Assembly: GCF_005870035.1 (NCBI RefSeq)
Contig: NZ_SWJG01000001.1
Location: 2,281,639 to 2,345,638, forward strand
Direction: 5' to 3'
Length of the DNA stretch: 64,000 nucleotides
DNA from: Spirosoma lacussanchae
GTDB lineage: Bacteria; Bacteroidota; Bacteroidia; Cytophagales; Spirosomataceae
Notes under the pieces: generated by a model
What the model saw: only the letters and a program-made list of their open reading frames with translations
What the model was told of the DNA's origin: nothing
Database searches by the model: none
Made by a program: the position numbers and the translations under genes
Shown: positions 8,715-17,685 of the stretch, piece after piece
Layout of the letters: each line of letters begins with the position of its first letter
Position numbering within the stretch: position 1 is the first letter of the stretch

Positions 8715-9842
8715 ATGATTGCTTTAAACCAACTGCTTCGCCCGCATATCCTGTCTCTGACACCTTATTCATCGGCCCGCGATGAGTATACAGGTAGCGT
8801 CGGTATTTTTCTGGATGCCAATGAAAATCCCTTTGGGTCGGCGTCCGGGTCAGGCAACTACAGTCGTTATCCCGACCCGCACCAGGGAGCCATCAAGCAG
8901 CGACTTGCCGGTATTAAAGGCGTTCGGCCCGGCCAGATTTTTCTGGGAAACGGGTCCGACGAACCCATTGATCTGCTGGTGCGTGCTACCTGCCGGCCAG
9001 GTCAGGACTCCATATTGATTATGCCCCCTACCTACGGTATGTATGAGGTGTCGGCGGGTATCAACGACGTGAACGTGATCAAGGTGCCGCTCACGTCCGA
9101 TTTCCAGGTAGATACGGATCAGGTGCTGGCCGCTATTACCGACAATACCAAGTTGATCTGGCTCTGCTCACCCAATAATCCATCTGGCAACCGGCTTCAG
9201 GATCAGGCCATTCATGCCATACTAGAGGCAGCCGATCAATCGCTTGTGATCGTCGACGAAGCGTACATCGATTTTTCGGAGGCTCCTTCCTGGACCACGC
9301 AGCTCGACAGGTATCCTAACCTGGTGGTGTTGCAGACGTTCTCGAAAGCCTGGGGGCTGGCTGCCTTGCGACTGGGTATGTGTTTTGCCTCGGAAGAGCT
9401 GATTGATGTACTCAATAAGATCAAGCCGCCCTACAATATTTCGGCTCCAACGCAGACACTCGCCCTCGAAGCGCTCGATCACGAGACGGATAAAAATGAG
9501 TTCGTACAGCGGATACTCGCCGAACGGACATGGCTGGCGAATGCCCTGCACACCTTACCGTCTGTACGCCTTATTCATCCATCGGACGCCAATTTTCTGC
9601 TCGTTCAGTTCGACGATGCGCCGGGTACGTTTACCCACCTGATTGATCAGCAGGTCATTGTCCGGGATCGCTCGAAAGTGATACTGTGCGAGGGATGCCT
9701 GCGGATTACGGTAGGCACCCGGGCCGAGAATGAACAGCTGATGCACGTGTTGCGGCATAAAGATCCCCCGGTAGCTTCTGCTGACCTGCCGCTTGGCGCG
9801 GGAGACGAATCCCACCGCCCTGAGGCTGTATCGAATGCCTGA
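8715..9842 (+). CDS. hisC: Histidinol-phosphate aminotransferase
   Basis: This 375-residue fold-type I PLP enzyme converts imidazole acetol phosphate and glutamate to histidinol phosphate and 2-oxoglutarate in histidine synthesis. Landmarks are FLDANENPFG, FLGNGSDEPIDLL, CSPNNPSGN, VDEAYIDF, and the PLP lysine in QTFSKAWGLAALRLG, with RITVGTRAENEQL near the end. The last 25 or so residues (after LRHKDPPVA) form a hydrophilic extension beyond the normal end. No other his genes are in the window, so it stands apart from a his operon. A TAACTTGC sequence 13 bases before the ATG resembles the -7 box weakly. Confidence 0.92.
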   Translation: MIALNQLLRPHILSLTPYSSARDEYTGSVGIFLDANENPFGSASGSGNYSRYPDPHQGAIKQRLAGIKGVRPGQIFLGNGSDEPIDLLVRATCRPGQDSILIMPPTYGMYEVSAGINDVNVIKVPLTSDFQVDTDQVLAAITDNTKLIWLCSPNNPSGNRLQDQAIHAILEAADQSLVIVDEAYIDFSEAPSWTTQLDRYPNLVVLQTFSKAWGLAALRLGMCFASEELIDVLNKIKPPYNISAPTQTLALEALDHETDKNEFVQRILAERTWLANALHTLPSVRLIHPSDANFLLVQFDDAPGTFTHLIDQQVIVRDRSKVILCEGCLRITVGTRAENEQLMHVLRHKDPPVASADLPLGAGDESHRPEAVSNA

Positions 9843-9868
9843 ATGGTCTGTTTTGACGACTGAATTTC

Positions 9869-10399
9869 ATGAGAAAACTAACTTTTTTCTGCATGCTGGC
9901 GCTGAGTATCGGGCTGGCAACCTCGAACCAGGCACTGGCTCAGTACAACAACTGGTCGGTTGGCTTTCGAATTGGTGAACCCTCGGGTCTTAATGTGCGC
10001 AAGTACTTCGGCAGTAATCACGCGTTTGATCTCAACATCGGGACGTACGGCGGCCTCTATGGCACCCGGCGCAGCTACCGCTCCGGCGATTACAAGAGCG
10101 TCGGGCTGAGTGTGCAGGGACACTATATCTGGCACAAAGCCCTGACCAGCAGTGAGAGCCTTCGCGGATACTACGGATTTGGCGGACAGATAAACTCCCG
10201 ACGTTACTATCCGCCCCGGCTGAATGGTGAGTATGAAAATGCATTGTCGCTCGGTGGGTCCGGCATTGGGGGGCTGGAGTATTTTCCGGCCGGCAAACCT
10301 TACTCGTTTTTCCTGGAAGGGGGCGTTTACGTGGAGCTCCTCCAGGCGCCGTTCTTTCTCAACCTGAATACAGGCCTGGGGATACGGTATAATTTTTAA
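9869..10399 (+). CDS. Small outer-membrane beta-barrel-like protein
   Basis: This 176-residue protein has a clear signal peptide (MRKLTFFCMLALSIGLATSNQALAQ) with cleavage likely after ALA. The mature part alternates aromatic and polar residues in strands (GFRIGEPSGLNVRKYF, GYYGFGGQIN, YSFFLEGGVYVELL) and ends in Phe (GIRYNF), as outer-membrane barrels do. It is about eight strands long. I cannot name a function. It is followed by a hairpin and then the helicase gene. Confidence 0.7.
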   Translation: MRKLTFFCMLALSIGLATSNQALAQYNNWSVGFRIGEPSGLNVRKYFGSNHAFDLNIGTYGGLYGTRRSYRSGDYKSVGLSVQGHYIWHKALTSSESLRGYYGFGGQINSRRYYPPRLNGEYENALSLGGSGIGGLEYFPAGKPYSFFLEGGVYVELLQAPFFLNLNTGLGIRYNF

Positions 10400-10404
10400 C
10401 GAAG

Positions 10405-10443
10405 GGAACTGAATCAGGACCGTCGCGTTTCGGATTCAGTTCC
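10405..10443 (+). terminator. Hairpin after the barrel gene, no U tract
   Basis: An 11-bp perfect stem (GGAACTGAATC, 10405-10415, with 10433-10443) with a 17-base loop begins five bases after the stop codon. The sequence after it is TCCTCCCG, with no T run. It is a probable transcript end or processing hairpin. Confidence 0.5.
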
Positions 10444-10456
10444 TCCTCCCGTCCTC

Positions 10457-13400
10457 ATGTTTAAAATATACAGTTCTTCGGCTGGGTCTGGTAAGACATA
10501 CACGCTTACCAAAGAGTACCTCAAGCTAGCGTTGCGGCCGGGGGCAGAGGACAGTTATTTTCGGCATATCCTGGCCGTCACGTTCACCAATGCGGCAGCC
10601 AACGAGATGAAAAACCGAATCCTGGACCGGCTGCGTGACATCGCCGACGGTAAGGATTCTCCCCTCCTGAACGACCTCGTTACGGAGCTGTACGGGATTC
10701 CGGCCACCGAAGATGCGCAGGATGCATTCCAAATCGCCCGGGACGAACTCCGGCAGAAGGCGTCGTCGGTGTTTCGGACTATCCTGCACCGGTACGCCGA
10801 TTTTTCCGTAACGACCATCGACTCATTTACGCAGCGGGTGGTGATGGCTTTCACTGACGAACTAGGTTTGCCTTACTCGTTTGAGGTGGAGATGGATACG
10901 GACGAGGTACTTGAACTGGCCATCGACAACATGATCGAAAAAGCCGGGGTCGAGGAGATGGAGGAAATTACCACCATCCTGAGCGAGTATTTCACCAATA
11001 CGGCCACCGAAGGCAAAAGCTGGAACCAACTGCCCGAATTACTGAAAGAGTTTGGCTACAACCTGACTTCCGATCAATTTTATGAGTCGGTCAATGCCGC
11101 CCAGCAGTTGTCGCCCGGTGCGCTGCGGGCCATTCGGGAGCAGCTAAAAGCCCATAATCAGCAGCTGGAAACGGATATCGTAGCCCACGCCCAGCGGGCC
11201 TGGCAACGAATTACGGGAGCAGGTTTGAGCGAAGCCGATTTTCACTATGGTACCGGCGGAGTGGGTGGTTTTCTGAAAGCGGTAGCGGCTGGCGAAGCCC
11301 GGAAGGATATCGGTGCCCGAGTCAATAATGCGGTCAACAACGGCGAATGGTACGGCAAAAAGACGCCCCTGCCGGTTCAGGGCCTGATTGACAGCATGGT
11401 CGATGAACTGGGCGACTGCATTAGTCAGATCATCAGCCTGCGCGAAGAACGAGGGCGTCAGGCTGCGCTCTTCGACTGTCTGCTGCCCCATCTGCAGAAG
11501 CTGGCCCTCCTGAAGCAGATGCGGATCGAGTTTGATGAGCTGCTGCGGAAAGATGGGCGGGTGCATATCTCCGAGTTCAACAAGAAAATCCTGAGCATTG
11601 TCGCGTCAGAGCCCGTGCCGTTCCTCTACGAGCGGCTCGGCGATAAATACAACCATATTCTGATCGACGAGTTTCAGGATACCTCCCGGCTCCAGTTTGC
11701 CAACCTGTTGCCCCTGATCGAAAACGCGCTCGGCTTTCAGCATTTTAACCTGGCAGTGGGTGACGGTAAACAGGCCATTTACCGGTTTCGGGGGGGCGAT
11801 ATGGATCAGATCGTAGCGTTGCACCGGCAGGATCTGGTCAGTCTGAAGCAGGCGCACGGGCCCGACACCTGGACTGCCGATCGGATCGGGATGCTGGAAG
11901 GGCATCTGGAAGGCGAATTTCTGGATACCAACTGGCGCAGCGCAGCGCCGATCATTCGGTTCAACAACCAGTTTTTTGAGCATACCGCCCGCTCCTTCGA
12001 GTACCAGTACCCGAAAGTGGCCGACGTATTCGATGCCGAGCAGCTATTTCATCAGAAAGTGTCGCCAAGGGCCAAAGAGCAGGGGCATGTCCAGATCGAC
12101 TTTGTCGCCAAAGACACTGGTACGGGAAAGGATCTGACGGCCGTCATGCTCGAAAAAACCATCGACCACCTGCAGAAAGCGCTGGCCGACGGCTATCAGT
12201 ACGGCGATATTGCTATTCTGTGCCGGAAGCGGAGTCACGCCAAAGCGCTGGCTAGCGAGCTGAATGCTCGTCAGATTCCGCTGGTCTCGGCCGACTCGCT
12301 ATCGCTGGAGTTTTCGGACCCGGTCAAGTGGATCGTCACGCTGATGCGACTCCTGATGCGGCCCGACCATAAGCTGCTTCGCTACGAACTGCTGTATCTG
12401 TTTCATCGGGTAGTCAGGGGTGTTTTCCCCGACGATGCGCTGACCGAACAGTTGCGGGGTATTGCCGAAAAAGGGGCCGATGCCGTGTATGCGTATCTGA
12501 CGGATGAAGGATACCCGCTTGACCCGTATGCCCTCGGGCAGCTGAATCCATACGAGCTGGCCGAGCGGCTGACGGCTCAGTTCGGGCTCTTCAGCCAGGC
12601 AGAGAACAACCCCTTTCTGTTTCGATTTCTCGATGAAGTGCTGACGTTCAATCAGAAACGCAGTGGCCACCTGGCCGATTTTCTGCTGTACTGGGATAGC
12701 GTCCGGCAAAAAGTATCGGTCGAAGGAAACGCCCGCAATGCCGTCAGTATTCAAACGATTCACCGCTCCAAGGGGCTGGAGTACCCGGTAGTGATTATCC
12801 CGTTTGCCAACTGGGAGGTAACCCCCAACAGCCGGGGAACAATCTGGCTCGATCTGAGTGCCGTACCTACGGATCAGCTTACCCACCAGGCTCAGACCGG
12901 TGAACTGACCCGTTTGCTTAGTGCACCCGCCCATCCGAACAGCAGCCTGGATAAAACCCCGGAGGTCGTGCGGTTGCAGTACGTGGAAGAGATAACCCGG
13001 ACGTTTCTCGAAAACATGAACCTGCTGTACGTGGCGTTTACCCGACCAACCGACCGACTGTATGTGATTGGTGAACTGGCTGATTTCAGCAAGCCGGGCG
13101 AACAGAAAAACGTGAGTTACTGGCTGCATGCGTTCCTGCGCGATAGCGAACAGGCCCGGCTCTGCGGCTGTGTGTGGCAGGATGGGCGGTCGAGTTACGA
13201 AGTAAGCCTCTGCGCCGATGCCTTCAGCCACCGGGTAGACGAGCAGACCGATGAGGAAATCCTGCTGGACGATATTCGAAGCGGCCATCGGCAACAGGAA
13301 CTGAACCTGCGTCGGCAGGCTGACCGGGTGTTCGACGTGGCTACATTTCAGCGTAACCGGGAGCGCGACCGCAAACTTTGTGCTGCCCTCAGTCTGATCA

Positions 13401-13813
13401 AAGGCCCTGACGGTGTCGACCGGGCGCTGCGGCAGCTGGTGCGGGAGGGCCTTATCCGACACAGCGAAAGCAACGACCTGCGCGGGCGACTGATGATGAT
13501 CGTGTCGCATCCGGCGCTGGCTCCGCTATTCGATTCGACCCTGCGGATCGACACCGACCGGAGTATTCTGAGCAGCAAACGCCTGCACGGGGCTCCTCAC
13601 CGGGTCGTGCATTACCCCGATGGGCATATCGTACTCGTCCAGTACGAATCGGCACCCGGGCCGGCCTCATCTTCAGCAGTTATGCCTGACGCTGATCCGG
13701 CTATGACCAGTAGTCTGCTTTACTTTTCCAGGCTTTACCGGGAGATGGGGTTTCCGGAAGTGGAAGGGCGGCTGGTCATTCTGGCCGACGAACCTACTGT
13801 ACTCACCGTGTAA
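10457..13813 (+). CDS. UvrD/RecB (AddA-like) helicase with degenerate C-terminal nuclease region
   Basis: This 1118-residue superfamily 1A helicase is of the RecB/AddA type, used in double-strand-break end processing. Seen: Walker A SSAGSGKTYT (about residues 6-15), FTNAAANEMKNRI, Walker B DEFQDTSRLQ (about 402-411), GDGKQAIYRFRGGD, IHRSKGLEYPVVII (about 770) and LLYVAFTRPTDRLY (about 855). The last 80 residues align by eye to the end of a PD-(D/E)XK nuclease, but the expected DRV reads HRV (APHRVVHYPDG, about 1045) and the expected DYKTG reads QYESA. The metal-binding Asp and catalytic Lys are therefore missing and nuclease activity is doubtful. No AddB-type partner is in the window. The start is 13 bases after the upstream hairpin. 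Confidence 0.9.
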   Translation: MFKIYSSSAGSGKTYTLTKEYLKLALRPGAEDSYFRHILAVTFTNAAANEMKNRILDRLRDIADGKDSPLLNDLVTELYGIPATEDAQDAFQIARDELRQKASSVFRTILHRYADFSVTTIDSFTQRVVMAFTDELGLPYSFEVEMDTDEVLELAIDNMIEKAGVEEMEEITTILSEYFTNTATEGKSWNQLPELLKEFGYNLTSDQFYESVNAAQQLSPGALRAIREQLKAHNQQLETDIVAHAQRAWQRITGAGLSEADFHYGTGGVGGFLKAVAAGEARKDIGARVNNAVNNGEWYGKKTPLPVQGLIDSMVDELGDCISQIISLREERGRQAALFDCLLPHLQKLALLKQMRIEFDELLRKDGRVHISEFNKKILSIVASEPVPFLYERLGDKYNHILIDEFQDTSRLQFANLLPLIENALGFQHFNLAVGDGKQAIYRFRGGDMDQIVALHRQDLVSLKQAHGPDTWTADRIGMLEGHLEGEFLDTNWRSAAPIIRFNNQFFEHTARSFEYQYPKVADVFDAEQLFHQKVSPRAKEQGHVQIDFVAKDTGTGKDLTAVMLEKTIDHLQKALADGYQYGDIAILCRKRSHAKALASELNARQIPLVSADSLSLEFSDPVKWIVTLMRLLMRPDHKLLRYELLYLFHRVVRGVFPDDALTEQLRGIAEKGADAVYAYLTDEGYPLDPYALGQLNPYELAERLTAQFGLFSQAENNPFLFRFLDEVLTFNQKRSGHLADFLLYWDSVRQKVSVEGNARNAVSIQTIHRSKGLEYPVVIIPFANWEVTPNSRGTIWLDLSAVPTDQLTHQAQTGELTRLLSAPAHPNSSLDKTPEVVRLQYVEEITRTFLENMNLLYVAFTRPTDRLYVIGELADFSKPGEQKNVSYWLHAFLRDSEQARLCGCVWQDGRSSYEVSLCADAFSHRVDEQTDEEILLDDIRSGHRQQELNLRRQADRVFDVATFQRNRERDRKLCAALSLIKGPDGVDRALRQLVREGLIRHSESNDLRGRLMMIVSHPALAPLFDSTLRIDTDRSILSSKRLHGAPHRVVHYPDGHIVLVQYESAPGPASSSAVMPDADPAMTSSLLYFSRLYREMGFPEVEGRLVILADEPTVLTV

Positions 13814-13835
13814 AAGTGCCCCAATCACTCATTCC

Positions 13836-14696
13836 ATGAAACCATACCTACGCTCATCAACCACGGCAAAACACCTGAGAACTATCCTGTCGGGCTGTCT
13901 TGTTCAGCTGACCCTGGTCATAGCCGGCTTCGGACAATCGCCCTACCAACTTCAGACGGGGCGCGAACTGGGCCTGCTGGGGGTAGGGGGCGTAGCGGCT
14001 GGTACTGCCCTTGTACTGGAATCCCGGGTCGAGCCGCTAACAATCGCGGATCTGGCCAGCCTGGACAGGGCCGGCATCTCCGCCTTCGACCGGGGCGCTA
14101 TCGACCGGTACAGCACCACCGCCGACCGGCTGAGCGATGCGTCGCTGGCGGGCAATGTGGCGCTGGCGGGTTTTTTGACGATCGGGACGAAGCCCATGCG
14201 GCAGGATATCAAAACAATTGGGGTGATGTATATCGAAACGGTGCTGCTGGCCAACGGTCTGCAGCGATCCGTTAAAAACCTGACCCAGCGTAACCGGCCT
14301 TTTGTGTACAACCCCGCGGCTCCGCTGGATGAGAAGCTGAAGCGCAGTGCCCGTCAGGCCTTTTTTTCCGGTCATGCCACCAATGCCTTTGCCACGGCAG
14401 TATTTACCGGCGAGGTTTTTCGGCATTACTTTCCCGAATCGAACTGGAAACCGGTGGTCTGGGTTGGTTCATTAGGACTGGCCACGGCAACTGCTGTACT
14501 GCGGTACGAAGGCGGTCTGCATTACCCCACGGACCTGCTGGCCGGAGCCGCATTTGGTTCGCTGATCGGCTGGGGTATTCCCAAACTACACGAGGTAAAA
14601 AACAAGGGCGAACTAGGAAAACGACTCGACATTCAGCCCTGGAGCACGGGGCAGGCGAATGGAATTTACCTGCGCCTGGCCGTGTTTTCGCGTTAA
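13836..14696 (+). CDS. PAP2-superfamily membrane-associated phosphatase
   Basis: This 286-residue protein has a signal-like N-terminus (LRTILSGCLVQLTLVIAGFGQ) and a PAP2 acid-phosphatase domain. The three motifs are visible: K-x6-RP in KNLTQRNRP, SGH in FFSGHATNAF, and R-x5-H-x3-D in RYEGGLHYPTD. Such enzymes dephosphorylate lipid phosphates such as undecaprenyl pyrophosphate or phosphatidic acid at the envelope; the substrate cannot be told from sequence. It starts 22 bases after the helicase. Its TAA stop lies within a TAACTTTG box that may be the promoter of metF. Confidence 0.87.
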   Translation: MKPYLRSSTTAKHLRTILSGCLVQLTLVIAGFGQSPYQLQTGRELGLLGVGGVAAGTALVLESRVEPLTIADLASLDRAGISAFDRGAIDRYSTTADRLSDASLAGNVALAGFLTIGTKPMRQDIKTIGVMYIETVLLANGLQRSVKNLTQRNRPFVYNPAAPLDEKLKRSARQAFFSGHATNAFATAVFTGEVFRHYFPESNWKPVVWVGSLGLATATAVLRYEGGLHYPTDLLAGAAFGSLIGWGIPKLHEVKNKGELGKRLDIQPWSTGQANGIYLRLAVFSR

Positions 14697-14701
14697 CTTT
14701 G
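14694..14701 (+). promoter_or_regulatory. Candidate -7 box for metF, overlapping the PAP2 stop codon
   Basis: TAACTTTG is an exact TAnnTTTG match. Its first three bases are the stop codon of the preceding gene, and the metF ATG follows after seven bases. A transcript from here would have almost no leader. No good -33 TTTG is seen at the usual distance. Confidence 0.4.
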
Positions 14702-14708
14702 ACCTGCC

Positions 14709-15668
14709 ATGACAAAGATTACCGATCATATAAAGGCTGCGAACGGCAAGCCAATTTTTTCCATTGAAGTTATCCCGCCTATTAAGGGTGATACCCTGAA
14801 AAACCTGCTCGACAACATCGAGCCGCTGATGGAGTTCAAGCCCCCGTTTGTCGATGTTACGTATCACCGGGAGGAGTATATCGAACGGCCGTTACCCGAC
14901 GGTACCATTCAGAAGATCGTTACCCGCAAACGCCCCGGAACGGTCGGTATCTGTTCGGCCATTATGCATCGGTTCGGGGTCGATCCGGTGCCGCATGTGT
15001 TGTGTGGTGGCTTCAGCCGGGAAGAAACCGAAGACTTCCTGATCGATCTCCACTACCTCGGTATCGACAATGCATTGGTACTACGGGGCGACCCGGCCAA
15101 ACCCTTTACAACCTTTAAAGCCAAAGAAAACGGATACAGCTACGCCAGCGAACTGGTTGAGCAGGTGGCCAATATGAATCGGGGTGTTTATCTGCACGAA
15201 GAAGATACCGCTCTGGCTCCGAGCAATTTCTGCATCGGTGTGGCGGCTTATCCCGAAAAGCACTTTGAAGCCGAAAATCACGACATCGATTTCGAATACC
15301 TGAAGCAGAAAGTAGACAAGGGAGCTGATTACATCGTAACCCAGATGTTTTTCGACAACCAGAAGTATTTTGATTTCGTAGCCCGGTGTCGGCAACACGG
15401 TATCAGTATCCCAATTATTCCGGGATTGAAGCCGCTGAGCACACGCCGGCAACTGCAAATCCTGCCCAAGCTGTTTCACCTCCACATCCCCGAGGAGCTG
15501 GTTGCCGCCGTAGAAGCCTGCGAGAACGACCAGCAGGCTCGTCAGGTGGGTATCGAATGGGGTATACAGCAATCGCGGGAGCTGATGGCTGCCGGAGCGC
15601 CCGTTCTCCACTACTACACCATGGGCAAAGCCGACAACGTCATGCAAATTGCCCGGGCGGTATTTTAA
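14709..15668 (+). CDS. metF: 5,10-methylenetetrahydrofolate reductase
   Basis: This 319-residue FAD-dependent reductase makes 5-methyl-THF for methionine synthesis. Landmarks are FSIEVIPPIKGDTL with the catalytic Glu, VDVTYHREEY, HVLCGGFSREETEDFLIDL, NALVLRGDP, FCIGVAAYPEKH, DYIVTQMFFDN and PIIPGLKPLSTRRQL. It is full length for bacterial MetF. It is cytoplasmic and links folate metabolism to methionine. The gene begins 12 bases after the PAP2 stop and ends in a strong terminator shared with the convergent DJ-1 gene. Confidence 0.96.
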   Translation: MTKITDHIKAANGKPIFSIEVIPPIKGDTLKNLLDNIEPLMEFKPPFVDVTYHREEYIERPLPDGTIQKIVTRKRPGTVGICSAIMHRFGVDPVPHVLCGGFSREETEDFLIDLHYLGIDNALVLRGDPAKPFTTFKAKENGYSYASELVEQVANMNRGVYLHEEDTALAPSNFCIGVAAYPEKHFEAENHDIDFEYLKQKVDKGADYIVTQMFFDNQKYFDFVARCRQHGISIPIIPGLKPLSTRRQLQILPKLFHLHIPEELVAAVEACENDQQARQVGIEWGIQQSRELMAAGAPVLHYYTMGKADNVMQIARAVF

Positions 15669-15672
15669 TCAT

Positions 15673-15706
15673 AAAAAAGAGGGCGCTATGTGGCGCCCTC
15701 TTTTTT
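15673..15706. terminator. Bidirectional intrinsic terminator between metF and the DJ-1 gene
   Basis: The stem GAGGGCGC (15679-15686) pairs with GCGCCCTC (15693-15700), with a 6-base loop. It is flanked by A6 on the left and T6 on the right, so it can serve both convergent genes. Confidence 0.93.
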
Positions 15707-15715
15707 ATGTCTGGT

Positions 15716-16270
15716 TTACCGATCGGCGGTAACACCCGACGTGATAAGTTTGATAAAGGCCTCGTTGAAGGCTGGAATATCGTCGGGTTTGCGGCTGGTA
15801 ACCAGATTCCCGTCCGTCACCACTTCCTGGTCTACCCAGTTGGCGCCTGCATTGACCAGGTCCGTCTGAATGGAGGGGTAAGACGTCAGCGTACGTCCCT
15901 GCACCACATCGGCTTCGACCAGCAGGGTAGGTGCGTGGCAGATGGCAGCAACCGGTTTTTCTTCTTCGAAAAACGATTGGATGAACTGCACGGCTTTCTG
16001 CTCGGTACGCAGCTTGTCGGGATTCATGACCCCGCCGGGTAGCAGCAGGGCATCGTACTGGCCCGGATCGGCCCCATCCAGGGGCAGATCAACGTCGAAC
16101 GAGTCACCCCATTCGGTATGGTCCCAGCCTTTTATCTCCCCGCCTTTGGGAGCAATGAGGTGTACCGTGGCGCCAGCGGCTTCGAGCGCCTGCCGCGGCT
16201 CTGTCAACTCTACCTGTTCAAAGCCCTCTGTCATCAAAGCGGCTATTTTTTTTCCCTCCAACTCATTCAT
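15716..16270 (-). CDS. DJ-1/PfpI family protein (type 1 glutamine amidotransferase fold)
   Basis: This 184-residue single-domain protein has the DJ-1/PfpI/YajL fold. The start MNELEGKKIAALMTEGFEQVEL was chosen because the fold begins there; an upstream in-frame start adds only unrelated residues. The nucleophile elbow is AAICHAPTLL (Cys followed by His), and the conserved early Glu is in EGFEQVEL. LLLPGGVMNPDKLR is also typical. Family members act as glyoxalase III, protein deglycase or chaperone-like stress proteins; which one applies here is not decidable. It lies next to formaldehyde dehydrogenase, consistent with aldehyde detoxification (inference). Confidence 0.9.
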   Translation of the reverse strand: MNELEGKKIAALMTEGFEQVELTEPRQALEAAGATVHLIAPKGGEIKGWDHTEWGDSFDVDLPLDGADPGQYDALLLPGGVMNPDKLRTEQKAVQFIQSFFEEEKPVAAICHAPTLLVEADVVQGRTLTSYPSIQTDLVNAGANWVDQEVVTDGNLVTSRKPDDIPAFNEAFIKLITSGVTADR

Positions 16271-16415
16271 AACGTTTGTGATTATGTTGTCTATTATATT
16301 ACTGGAATAAACTGCTATTTGGCCGGAAGGTTGCCCCGTTGGTAGCAAAAACACCGCAAAAAAAGCCCGGTAGCTCATTTGCGGTGGTTTGTCAGATCAA
16401 TCTGGGTTGCGGAGG

Positions 16416-17609
16416 CTAAGCTGGAATCAGGCCATGCGGGTTGATGACAAATTTCTTAGCCACCCCGCTGTCAAACTCAGCATAGCCTTTGGGGGCCTCA
16501 TCCAGGGTAATTACTTCAACATTGACCGCTTTGGCAATCTGCACTTTGTCGTACAGGATCGACATCATCAGCTGCCGGTTGTATTTGATAACGGGTGTCT
16601 GGCCGGTAAAGAACGAATGGCTTTTGGCCCAGCCCAGCCCGAAGCGGATAGACAGGTTCCCCGTTTTTGCGGTTGACTCTTCAGCGCCGGGGTCTTCGGT
16701 AACGTACAGACCCGGAATACCAATGGCCCCGCCTGCCCGGGCAATCTCCATCAGGGAGTTTAACACGGCAGCCGGTACTTCTTTCTGAACCTCTCCGCCA
16801 TGTCCGCGGGCCTCAAATCCGACACAGTCGACAGCGCAGTCTACTTCGGGAACGCCCAGGATCTGCGCGATCTGATCGGCCAGCGACGCATCTTCGTTCA
16901 GATCAACCGTTTCGCAACCGATGGAGCGGGCGTGGGCCAATCGGGCTTTGTTCATGTCGCCTACAATGACCACGGCAGCGCCCAGGAGCTGAGCCGAAGC
17001 CGCAGCGGCCATACCGACCGGCCCGGCTCCCGCAACGTATACGGTAGTGCCCGGCCCGACGCCGGCGTTGACCGCACCGTGGAAACCCGTCGGAAATATA
17101 TCACTGAGCATGGTCAGGTCGCGGATCTTGTCCATGGCCTGCTCTTTGTCGGGAAACCTGAGCAGGTTGAAGTCGGCATAGGGAACCATCACGTACTCAG
17201 CCTGACCGCCAATCCAGCCGCCCATGTCCACGTACCCATAGGCACCACCGGCCCTCGATTCGTTCACATTCAGGCAGATACCGGTTTTTTGCTCTTTGCA
17301 CGTCCGGCACCGGCCACAGGCAACATTGAAGGGTACAGAAACCAGGTCGCCCACGTTCAGAAACTCGACGTCAGATCCTTTCTCGATCACTTCACCCGTT
17401 ATCTCATGGCCCAGAATCAAGCCTGGTTCGGCGGTTGTTCGGCCACGGACCATGTGCTGGTCGGAACCGCAGATGTTTGTCGATACTACTTTTAACAGAA
17501 CCCCATGGTTAATCTTTTTGCCTTTGGGGTTAACCAGTTTCGGGAAGTCGATAGCTTGTACTTCGACTTTGCCGGGACCGGTGTATACGACACCACGATT
17601 GCTTGCCAT
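16416..17609 (-). CDS. fdhA: Glutathione-independent formaldehyde dehydrogenase (zinc alcohol dehydrogenase family)
   Basis: This 397-residue medium-chain zinc dehydrogenase resembles the Pseudomonas putida FdhA type, which oxidises formaldehyde to formate with tightly bound NAD. Seen: catalytic-zinc Cys in STNICGSDQHM, GHEITGEVIEKG, structural-zinc cysteines in CGRCRTCKEQKTGIC, and the Rossmann motif VAGAGPVGMAAAASAQLLGA. The insert QAMDKIRDLTMLSDIFPTGFHGA and DCVGFEARGHG are typical of this subgroup. A GlcG-like gene lies 76 bases upstream on the same strand and may share its transcript. Together with the DJ-1 gene it suggests an aldehyde-detoxification patch. Confidence 0.9.
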   Translation of the reverse strand: MASNRGVVYTGPGKVEVQAIDFPKLVNPKGKKINHGVLLKVVSTNICGSDQHMVRGRTTAEPGLILGHEITGEVIEKGSDVEFLNVGDLVSVPFNVACGRCRTCKEQKTGICLNVNESRAGGAYGYVDMGGWIGGQAEYVMVPYADFNLLRFPDKEQAMDKIRDLTMLSDIFPTGFHGAVNAGVGPGTTVYVAGAGPVGMAAAASAQLLGAAVVIVGDMNKARLAHARSIGCETVDLNEDASLADQIAQILGVPEVDCAVDCVGFEARGHGGEVQKEVPAAVLNSLMEIARAGGAIGIPGLYVTEDPGAEESTAKTGNLSIRFGLGWAKSHSFFTGQTPVIKYNRQLMMSILYDKVQIAKAVNVEVITLDEAPKGYAEFDSGVAKKFVINPHGLIPA

Positions 17610-17685
17610 AGTGAGTAGCGGGGTTAGATGAACAGAAAAAACAGAAGTAAGTTGGGTAAGGGAACCAGCCAGACAAATATTGCCA

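Noticed and set aside
12299-13510. 403-codon antisense frame inside the helicase gene
   Set aside because: It lies wholly opposite clear helicase motifs and shows no family pattern. Long antisense frames are expected in this GC-rich coding DNA.
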